Shown: in pieces, positions 10,299-18,977 of the stretch
Layout of the letters: the number at the start of each line of letters is the position of its first letter
Numbering within the stretch: position 1 is the first letter of the stretch
Origin: Candolleomyces eurysporus
Taxonomy: Eukaryota; Basidiomycota; Agaricomycetes; Agaricales; Psathyrellaceae
DNA length: 21,755 nucleotides
Assembly: GCA_027579435.1 (NCBI GenBank)
Contig: JANBPK010000076.1
Location: 1 to 21,755, forward strand
Direction: 5' to 3'
Made by a program: the position numbers and the translations under genes
The notes under the pieces: generated by a model
Database searches by the model: none
What the model saw: only the letters and a program-made list of their open reading frames with translations
Told to the model about the DNA's origin: nothing

Positions 10299-11211
10299 CG
10301 ATCTATACCCATGTCACCTTGATTTTGAATCCATTTATTATATTCCACTCNTTTTTTTGACGCTACTGTTAAAGACATTGTAATTTCGAGGCATTGCCTC
10401 TTCACTTTTCCTTCGCTCGTGGACATATTATATCTCTTCAATTTTTAGTTACCACTGTGAACGTGTACTTATGTATTATGTACGGTGCGTTCTGTCATTC
10501 CTGTGTCTTTTCATCGGCTGACTGGGTGACTGGGGTTTACGCAGATTTATACACTTTCCCAACAGGGCCTGTATCATATACCCTATTTATCCGCTGGGAT
10601 TTAGTCTGAAGGTGCTCTGAATGCCTCGAGATCATTGGGATGGACTTCTCCCGAAGTCCCGGGCCTCAGCTTATACGTACTCTAATTATGCTCTGATACG
10701 AGACGCTCTCAATCATACCCATACAGACACAGGCGATATCTTGCCTCCGATGCGTTATACTTGTCGAAGCCATTGACCTCCGGATTTATGTTATGCCGAG
10801 CTGACTGGTTGCGTCCAGGTGCCTTTCACTGGGCTGTCCACCGATTTCCCTTCCCATTCCTTCTCTTCGTCACTGAATCTGACGCTGCCACACCTTAGGA
10901 TTTGGTCGACCAAACATTCTGGTGCTGACGATCCTCGTCAGCTCCAGAGCTCAAACGCTTCGTTAAGTGTGAGTTGAATGTTACCGTCCTTGCAANGTTT
11001 TCATTTTGGCTGTGTCTCTCGTGTGATTCAGAGACTGATTGTGCTCTCCAGAGATTCAAGAGCAAAGTGTGGGTCGTGAAATCGGTTTGCGTACCCCTTC
11101 AAGAACTGTTCCAGTCAGAAAGTAGTCCCAAACACAACTGTAAGGAATTGATTACTACCACCGAGGGCCGTCTGACATACAGAAATCAGAACAATGACTC
11201 GGAGTTGAATT
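10299..11211. other. convergent intergenic region
   Basis: This lies between the stop codons of the syntaxin gene (plus) and NACHT-3 (minus) and should hold both 3' untranslated regions. The AT-rich start (10310-10460) fits the syntaxin 3' end. I found no convincing coding region. There are Ns at 10351 (beside seven T) and 10996. Confidence 0.5.
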
Positions 11212-13681
11212 CTACATCGAGCCCAACGAATTACTGCGGTGCATATCTCTTTCAATCCTTTCCAACTGTTGAAGGCCTTGTTTCCACCTTTCGCGGTAGT
11301 GCTCCAAGATCGCCGCAGATTCAAATTCTGCTCCCTATATAAGCAAGAAGAAAGAAAACATCAGTTCACTTCTTTATGAAGGCTTGAGAGAGAGAGAGAG
11401 GAACGCGACCGACTTGAAAACGCGCAATGAGGGTTGCAAAAGTGCGCACCCAGTCGAGAAGTAGCTGGTTCTTGTCCTCGGTACTGGGACGCTTCCTCGA
11501 GGAAGATATCAACATATTGACCTTTTCCCATCCATGACTACGGGTAAAATCGATAATTTCATTATCGATATCAATATTGGTGGGGGTGTTGAGGCAAGTA
11601 ATGAGCCCCAGACACGAGATTTCACATAGAGCGGGAGTCGGCGTTGCCATGAGAGAGAACTCTTCCATACTCCCTACTTGAGGGACTTCATGCTCTGGAT
11701 TGTTGCAGTATTCTGTAACTAGAGAAAAATCAGAGGGGATTCAAGGGCTGATAGAAAGTATACATACTGGATTCCAGGGGGCATCGACTGATATTTTGAA
11801 AGCAACACTTTGCAATGTGGGCGTAGATGCGCGAATGTGGCACGAAGAGATCTTTGGAGCGAATTGGGGTGTTCAGGAAATCCGAAAAAGATTCGTGGTA
11901 CATCCGGAGACGCGGCTCGCCGGACGTAGTCTCAACCGTTACGAGAGAGCGTAGGTCCTCAATTAGTCCTTCATGAGCCATCTCTTCGAGGTTGAGAATC
12001 TTGTTAAAATTTGCGGTACAGCTGAATGATCGGTCCCATCCATCTTGAAATGCATCTTTGAACAGATAGGCCTTCAAAAGTAAGAGGAAGTCGCGTCCGC
12101 GGTTGGTATCGAGTCTTTCGTAAGTCTCCTTCGCGGTCGACAATATTTTGGTGTAAAAGCTGTCGAGCTTTTCGAATGGACTGGCTGGGTTATTGAGGTC
12201 AGGTGCCCAGGTGATAACCAAGTATAGGCTATCCACCGGCTTGCGCTGGTCGGATACATACTTGAATACTGTCGCTGCATAGATAAACTGCCCGGATGCA
12301 GCTTTCACAAGGACCTCAATATCTTTTTCTCTGGGCCACTTGGGAGGTCTGGCTCTGGGATCGCCGCTTCGGAGGCCAATGTCGCTGAGTCGGGTCCGGA
12401 GGTACAAGCGAATATCGTTTGTGGCGTCATAGTGTTCGCTGAGTTGCAAATGATAAGCTACCCCGTCGAGAAATCCCCCCGGTTCGAGTGCAGCACGGAT
12501 CACTGGTTCCGGTCGACTGGCAATGAAAACACGAAACGGGAGATCGCTCTCAAGGAGGTAATACTTGATAGCACCTAGCAATTCTACTTGACGATCTTCA
12601 CCGTTACACTCGCTAACGCCATCAATGAGAATGGCATAAGGGAAAGTGTTCAGGTTCAAGCGCTTATTGCTTTGCAGGCGCCGAAAAGGGGTGACCACAA
12701 GGGTCTCCATTTGGGTGTTCAACGATTTCGAGAAGATGAGTCGATCTTCAGCGACAGCGGATGCGATATACCGCTTGAGCGTCGGATTGTGAAGTCCTAG
12801 TTGAAATGCCATAGTCGGAACGATGGTTGAGAGTGTATTTCGAGATGAATCTGTGGCGGAGAAACAGAACGCTGAAGCGAGGATGTTGGACTTTGCACAG
12901 CGCTCAGCAATCGTTTTTTGCAGGGCGGATTTGCCTGCGCCGGCGGCAGCCGTCATGCAGAGCAATCGGGGAGGATCGCCAGTCCTAATCCAGGTCATAA
13001 CGTCGCTGATAACCCCAACACGGGTACCGTCATCACACCCAGGAGGGCTGGACCTAGCATCGGCGTTGTGGAGGGCATTTGGCGCACTGTTTTCTGACAA
13101 GAGTTTCCAGGCTGTGAGTGAAGGTATACTTAGTACCCTCACCGCGAAACGAAATCGACTGGGTTTATTAACTACGTACCTTCCATTGTTTGCCACTCAT
13201 TCAGGTCAAGCCCGGTATTCACAGTGACGTGACTGGCATTCGGTGCATCCACATAATTGATGTCCCTTGTTCGAACACGTCGCGCATTTGAGAAAAAGGA
13301 GACCGTCTTTGCCATCCAGGATGAAGGTCGTTCAAGTTCCGCGTCCACTTCCAATTCTTGAGGAACGGTGCCCGATTGCCAAGGCATCGGAATGGTGTTC
13401 ATATTGGGATACGTTGTATTCCTTTGTGCAAATCCATCTGCAAACAGCGGAGCTAGTCAGCCTTCGAAGAAGCAACAAACGATACTAGTGGTTGACGAAC
13501 CTGGTTGTCCACTTGAAAGATCCCTGAAGGGGCCGGTCTGCGTTGGCAAAGAGCTCCGCAGCCCATCTGAAGCTTCAAGAGTTGATCCTTGTGTATTGCG
13601 CCTCCTGAATAACGAGGAAAATGGGCTCNAAAAAGCGATGCCCAGAGGAACGGCGTTTCTCATGTTTCGGCGGCATCTCAT
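11212..13681 (-). CDS. NACHT-3: short NLR-like NACHT NTPase with altered Walker B
   Basis: A STAND-class P-loop protein of the kind that acts as an intracellular sensor or self/non-self switch in fungi (family knowledge). Exons: 13681-13501, 13437-13180, 13111-11768, 11694-11414 and 11334-11212, giving 728 residues. The intron sites match NACHT-1 and NACHT-2. NACHT core: AWKLLSENSAPNALHNADAR at about 147-166, P-loop AAAGAGKS at about 201-208 (first Gly is Ala, Lys kept), Walker B LIDGVSEC at about 308-315 where the paralogue has LIDGLDEC (D to S), and sensor FIASRPE intact. The C-terminal module carries FTRSHGWEKV. Two doubts remain. The start is uncertain: ATG at 13681 is in frame, but an ATG at 13676 encodes MPPK like NACHT-1 and fits only if the N at 13629 is a spurious base (726 residues). 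The third intron keeps frame only with the pyrimidine-poor acceptor ending at 11695; the better acceptor at 11720 would truncate the protein ten codons on. Confidence 0.82.
11386..11400. repeat. (GA)n microsatellite inside a NACHT-3 intron
   Basis: An uninterrupted GA run of 15 nt. On the transcribed strand it is a CT-rich tract inside the last intron (11413-11335) of NACHT-3. Confidence 0.75.
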
Positions 13682-14005
13682 AAGTGAGCTCAAGTCTCGG
13701 GAGGAGAGGGTGTTCAAAGGGCTTTTATTCTGTTCATGCCTCGTGCCTGATACCGTGTGACACCGGTGAGCCATGTGGCATGAAGCATGCGGGAGGCGGG
13801 ACGCCACACTGACAGGGTATTAGTGACAGTCAAGCCTTTCAACTTGGATGGACGGGCTGAACATGGGTGCATATGAATGACTAGAGACTACATTTCTTAA
13901 TTTACTCCACTGCTAATGTGGTCTAATGCAGACAAGACCAGAAGGGCCACTTGGCGTGACCACGACGTAGAAATTGCTCACGGTAGCGGACCGAAAAATC
14001 AAGCT
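13682..14005 (-). promoter_or_regulatory. upstream region of NACHT-3
   Basis: A 324-bp gap between the NACHT-2 stop and the NACHT-3 start. On the minus strand ATAAAAG (13728-13722) lies about 45 nt upstream of the start and is a plausible weak TATA element. The rest shows no clear motif. Confidence 0.35.
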
Positions 14006-16201
14006 TCAAGTTGGAGGCTCAACTTGAAATTCCCCCAGGTTTTGACGGTCATTGGTCCACTTCTCACGATGCTTATTTAGAACCGGGACAAACTCTGTTC
14101 CATGGTCCTGAACGAGGGAGGAAACAATTATTTAGCAACAATATGACAGAAAATATGGAGATGACTGACTTTAAAGCGATCAAGAACAGTAGTGGAAGCA
14201 TGGATCCAGCCTTCCAACACCTTGGCGTAATCGTCGTTTGTGGCGTATTTCCTAGCGGACAACATCCTATCAATTTTTTGCCATCCATTCTGCTGAGTGA
14301 AGTCGACGAGCTGTTCATTCATATACATGACCGAGTCAGGATTGAGGACCGTCCGGAGGGCGTCACACGAAAGTTGGACTAGGACAGTCGGAGACGATTG
14401 ACCTGGAATATAGAAGTGAGTTCAGGAAGTCTGATCAGACCAATTCGTGGCATGACTACTCACTCGATTCCAATGGACACTGATTTATTTTGTAGACGCA
14501 ACACTTTGCGATGTAGGCGTAAGCGCGCGAACGCGGGACGAACAGGTCTCCCGCACGACCTGCGCTGTCCAAAAACTCTGAAAGGGTTTCGTGACAAAAA
14601 TCTAGCCGCAACCCGCCATCGGATGTGGGCTTGACTGCGACAAGGGTGTGTAGATCTTGCAGGAGGATCTCATGGGCGTTCTCTTCAAGGTCGAGAATTC
14701 GATTGAAGCTTTTGATGTCTCTGAGTGAAAGGTCCCAGTCAAGAGGGATAGCATCCTTGAGATGGTAGATCCTGAAAAGGAGGAGAAAGTTGGGATGGGG
14801 ATCGCCATGGATTTTCTCGTAGTTATTCTTCGCGCTTGAAAGAATGTTGGCGTAAAGAAGATCAAGTGGGGGAAGCGCCACTCGTTGGTCATGAGCCGAG
14901 GTGTTTAACCAATTCCGAATCACGCGAAGACTGTCGGGTGGAGGCCGACGACGGTCTGATACGTATTTCGCCACCAGCGCGGCATAGACGAAGAGCCCAG
15001 AGGCAGCTTCCACAAGGGCCTCAATGTCATCCACGGTAAACCAATTTCTGTTCCCGTCTCGTAGGCCAATGTCTTGGAACCTCCTCCGAAGGTATTGTCG
15101 AATGCTATCCGAGGCGTCGAGACTGAGGTTCAGTCGGATATGGTAGGCTGTTTGGTGAAGATAACCACCAACTTCCAGCGCACTACGAATGGTCCGTTCC
15201 GGACTACTGGTAACAACAATACGGAAGGGTAGATCGCTGTCAAGGAGACATCTTCCGATGGCTGCCAACACCTCTGCTCGACGATCCTCACCCCGACATT
15301 CATCAAGACCGCCGATGAGTATGACGTACGGCAGGGTGGTAGAGAATGTGCTGATGTTTTGTCGCTGAAGGTATTTGAAAGGGTCGACGATGACGGTATT
15401 CATCTGGGTTTGTAGTGGTTTCAGAAAGATGGCTGGATCGTTTGTAATGACTGTCGCGATGGACTGTTTAAGGGTAGGATGCCGTTTTCCAAACTGTAGT
15501 GCCATAGTAGGAACAATGGAAGAAAGGGTATTTCGCGAAGGGTCTGTGGAGGAGAAGAAGAATGCCGAGGCGAGGATATCTTTTTCTGAGCAGCGTTCGG
15601 CGATGGCCTGTTGCACGACAGATGTGCCTGAGCCAGCCGGTCCCGTCAAGCACAGCAAACGCCGAGGCGACTCGGAATCCTCGATCCACTCCATAATTTC
15701 ATCGATAGCCTCAACACAATTGCCTCCGTCGCATTTCTGTGGGTTGTATCGATCGACGGGGTTGAGCAGGGCATTGGGGGCGGCTTTGTCCGACAATATC
15801 TTCCAGCCTGGGAACATTGGAGCAAGACGATATATTTTAGATGGCTTTTTCGTTAAAGAGTGGTATCGTAGCGCACCATCTAAAGTATGTTCGTTTCGAT
15901 GAAGTGTGCTCCCAAATTGGGCTTCCCTCGGTTGGAAATTAGATGCATTTGCGAATATAGAATGGAAGCTTGAGGGCGAAGTAGGTGCATCCTTGTTTGA
16001 GCTCTCCGAGGATCCTACTACTGTTCAATATAAAACCGAAATGAGTCAACGATGACTGCAATGGTCGATAGGAAGGAGCACACCTGACGATGATCCTGAT
16101 TGCTCTGTGGTATCAATTGCCGGTTGCAGGTGCTCCGGATGTCTACCGGCTTTGAAGAGCCTGAGCAAGTGACGCTTTCTAGGCTTTGACGGTGGCTGCA
16201 T
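14006..16201 (-). CDS. NACHT-2: NLR-like protein with a degenerate NTPase core
   Basis: Paralogue of NACHT-1 and NACHT-3. Exons 16201-16084, 16020-15877, 15807-14464, 14402-14170 and 14107-14006 join in frame to 646 residues. Introns are 61-69 nt. An in-frame TAA upstream supports the ATG. The basic N-terminus (MQPPSKPRKRHLLRLFK) is followed by a disordered part with NASNF, then GWKILSDKAAPNALL at 88-102. The NACHT core is full length, and its central exon is exactly as long as that of NACHT-3 (1,344 nt). Its nucleotide sites are altered: P-loop GPAGSGTS at 143-150 has T149 for Lys, Walker B LIGGLDEC has G253 for Asp, and the sensor reads TSSPE with S289 for Arg. So ATP/GTP hydrolysis is unlikely, yet there is no stop or frameshift. 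The C-terminal module has FTQQNGWQKIDRML. Likely a pseudo-enzyme with a structural, regulatory or decoy role, or a gene in early decay. Confidence 0.88.
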
Positions 16202-16359
16202 TGCCTGATTCTGTTACGATGAGTGGAGGAATCAAGCGGTAAATGTGAACGACGACATACGTTGTCGGCACAGCCATACCGGGCCCTGGGAGTGACAGTC
16301 CTTCCACAAGAGCCGGCCGGAGTTCCTGATTGGGGCCTGCTAACATAGGGTCCCGATCA

Positions 16360-16393
16360 GACCTTCGGACTGTCCCAGAGCCGTCCGAAGGTC
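16360..16393. repeat. 11-bp perfect inverted repeat (stem-loop)
   Basis: GACCTTCGGAC (16360-16370) and its exact reverse complement GTCCGAAGGTC (16383-16393) are separated by a 12-nt spacer. It lies about 160-190 nt upstream of the NACHT-2 start, so it could be a binding site for a dimeric factor or a hairpin in the 5' leader. Confidence 0.6.
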
Positions 16394-16401
16394 CGCGGAC
16401 C
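16390..16401. repeat. 12-bp perfect palindrome
   Basis: GGTCCGCGGACC is self-complementary and overlaps the right arm of the inverted repeat just upstream of NACHT-2. CGG/CCG triplets of this kind are typical half-sites of fungal Zn2Cys6 factors; use as such a site is inference. Confidence 0.5.
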
Positions 16402-16774
16402 GTCGTACTGCCGGACATTCCAGATCACAGGCTTTTTGCTGTTGCCGGCTATTTGCTACGTTCAGACTCGACCTGAAAAATAGTAACTCAACCTTCTATT
16501 TGTAAAACTCAAACCAAAGTTGGTAGTCCTCTCAAGTCCTGCAGATTTACAACCGCGGGTTCTTTATGTAAAAAATTAGTTTCTCGAATATTGTCGTCAG
16601 GTTTTCTTGTTTCACCGTACCGAGAGGAATCGCATTGGGGAGGCCGGCTTGGACAGGCAAAACCTGCACTTTGCGCCCTCCAGATGATTCGATAGCTCAA
16701 CAAGCAAGGGTACACATTTATACATGAAGTAGCTCGTATCGGCGGAGTATCTGTCGCTACCCAACCCAATAGAG

Positions 16775-18977
16775 TCACCAAAGACAAGCAGTGTCGTTTG
16801 CAAAATCAGAATCCAACGAAAGTTCACGCTTCCGCTTTCTAATAAACCGTTGCATATCTTTAGCCACTTCAGGGATTCGGTCCTAAGTGAATAGATGTCA
16901 TGAGTTTCGGCGAAGGGGCAACGCAAAAAAAAGACATACCTGAAATCGGTCAATAACTCGTCCAAACATCTTTTCCCAATCAGAGAAAGCCGAAGTATTG
17001 TTATGGTACGCTGGAGGAAGCAGCCTATCAATCTTTTGCCATCCACCACGCTGAGTGAATGAGACCAGATCGGCATCGATGGAAGGAGTGGCCCCAAGCA
17101 AAAACAACGGCAGGTGAACCAAGGCTACCATCAAAGAGCGTAGGCTACTGGACAGTCTTACGCTGGAGGATGGGAGCTTGTCCCGGTTCTGCGGAACTAT
17201 CGATAACAAGTCGAGTCAGCGTCGAAATTTTGAATTCCGTGGATGTGTACGCACGAGGATTGAGTTCCAAAGGACAACGAATAATGGTTCGAAGACAGCA
17301 TTTGGCGATGTAAGTGTGAACACGGGATGTCGGCATGAAGAAACTCTTCGAGCGACTTTCCTGCTCCAGAAAATCCGAAAGAGATTTGTGATAAAAGTAC
17401 AGCTTGATGGTCCCGTTATCATCCCTGAGAGTCACGAGGGAGTGTAAATCCGACATAAGGTTTTCGTGCGCCCCAGGTTCCAGGTGCAGCGTCGCATTCA
17501 GGACTTCAGCGTCGAACTGAAGTCCCACTAGATCCGACGCGCTCTCTTTGAATCCAGTGGTAAAGTTGATGTGATACGCTCGAAAGAGCAGGAGAAAGTC
17601 ACGCCTGGAATGCGTATCGACGTTCTCGTACGCAAACTTCGCGGCGGACAAGATGTTGCTGTAGAGAGTGTCGAGCGTTTCGAAAGGTCTTGCGAGCTGG
17701 CCTTCACGAGGCGTCCAGGTGACCACTATCTTCAGCCTCTCCACCGGCGAACTCCGAGGCTCCGATATGTACTTGACAACTGTGGCCGCATAGATGAACT
17801 GTCCCGACGCAGCACGCACAAGGACTTCAATATCTTCTTGCGTAGGCCATGGACGGGACCTTGCTCGAGCGCCTTGACTCCTACAGCCAATATCTAGCAG
17901 CCGTCTCCAAAGGTATCGACGAATGTCTTCTGTGGCATCGTACTTGTCGCTGAGTTGGATGTGATAAGCCACCTCGTGTAGACCGCCTCCGGGATCCAGC
18001 ATGCTTCGAATTGCCAACTCTGGTCGGCTGGCGATGAAAACGCGAAATGGAAGATCATCGGCGAGGATACATTGCTTGATGGCGGCCAGCAGTTCTGTTT
18101 GACGCTGCTCTCCGGAACATTCGTCGAGACCGTCGATGAGGATGGCGTATGGAAGCGCGCGGAGGTCACCCCTTTGAAGACGTCTGCAAGGATTTATGAT
18201 GAGGGAGTTGATTTGGCTTCTCAGCCTGCTGGAGAAGATCAGCGGGTCGTCCTCGATTGAATCCTTGATGATACTCTTGAGGGCTTCATTTTGACTTCCT
18301 AGCTGGTATGCAATCGTGGGGATGACCGCCTTGACGTTATTGCGAGTGGGATCGGTCGCTGAGAAGAAAAATGTGCAGGCCAAGGTCTTCAGGCCACATT
18401 TCTCAGCAATTGTTTGCTGAAGGGCAGATTTGCCTGAACCTGCGGCCCCCGTCATGCAAAGCAAACGCTGAGGAGACCCACGGCCCTCGATCCATCCCAT
18501 AATTTCATCGACAACTTCGTTACGGGTGTCTTCATCGCATTTCGGGGGGTCGTATCGAGCATCTGAATCGTGCAGGGCATTACGGGCAATGTTGTTCAGC
18601 AACAATTTCCAGCCTGTAATAGGTAGAGCGTCAAACTTATTGGTGGTGACCACGACGAAATCCAAAAAGCAGGACAAACCATCAACTGTCTCATTTGTAC
18701 ATCCAGTTCCGTGAATATTAACATCCCTCATCTCGAAGCTACTGGCACCCGAGAACAGAGAATTGGTGACGCGGGAAGTTGGCGTTCGGGAGATGGCGCC
18801 TTGAAGTGCATGCGAGGGTTGTGACGATGACGGAGTTCTTTTTGAGGATGCACTTGAGATTCCAGCGAGCTCATGCTGTTCTTGAGCAGCCCGTATGTGA
18901 CTTTGGAAGAAGGACGCAAAGGGATTGCGCATGCGAGACAGGAAGCCGTTCTTCTGCGACTTGGACTTGGGAGGCAT
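16775..18977 (-). CDS. NACHT-1: short NLR-like NACHT NTPase, canonical motifs
   Basis: Most intact member of the cluster and the first in transcription order. Exons 18977-18680, 18613-17255, 17196-16940 and 16882-16775 join in frame to 673 residues; introns are 66, 58 and 57 nt. The start MPPKSKSQKNGFLS is basic. An in-frame ATG 28 codons upstream (19061) is less likely, because the MPPK start is echoed in NACHT-3. The N-terminal ~95 residues are Ser-rich and disordered, with SLFSGASSFEMRDVNI just before the core. Core: GWKLLLNNIARNALHDSDAR at 100-119, Walker A GAAGSGKS at 155-162, Walker B LIDGLDEC at 258-265 and sensor FIASRPE. The C-terminal module (about 553-673) holds LVSFTQRGGWQKIDRLL. 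No WD40, ankyrin or TPR repeats follow, so it is a short NLR-type protein. Expected to be a nucleotide-driven oligomerising sensor (family knowledge); partner and ligand are unknown. Confidence 0.88.
18614..18679 (-). other. stop-free, frame-neutral first intron of NACHT-1
   Basis: 66 nt with a GTTTGT donor and TTACAG acceptor. It contains no stop in frame, so unspliced RNA also reads through (+22 residues). I treat it as an intron because NACHT-2 and NACHT-3 have introns that do carry stops or shift frame at exactly the same codon, one residue before the conserved Trp-Lys. Confidence 0.7.

Larger units (their letters stand above)
16202..16774 (-). promoter_or_regulatory. upstream region of NACHT-2
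   Basis: 573 bp between the NACHT-1 stop and the NACHT-2 start. It contains the inverted repeat and palindrome listed separately. A 79-codon minus-strand open frame (16418-16179) crosses the start of NACHT-2 in another frame and looks like chance. Confidence 0.4.

Noticed and set aside
11386..11400. GA repeat as a CRISPR or satellite element
   Set aside because: A simple 15-nt dinucleotide run within an intron; no spaced repeats.
16179..16418. 79-codon minus-strand ORF overlapping the NACHT-2 start
   Set aside because: It is in a different frame from NACHT-2 and has no paralogous counterpart upstream of NACHT-1 or NACHT-3.
17145..17254. Continuation of the main NACHT-1 exon to a stop at 17145
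   Set aside because: The paralogues have an intron near this point, and splicing at 17254/17197 restores the frame into the conserved C-terminal module.
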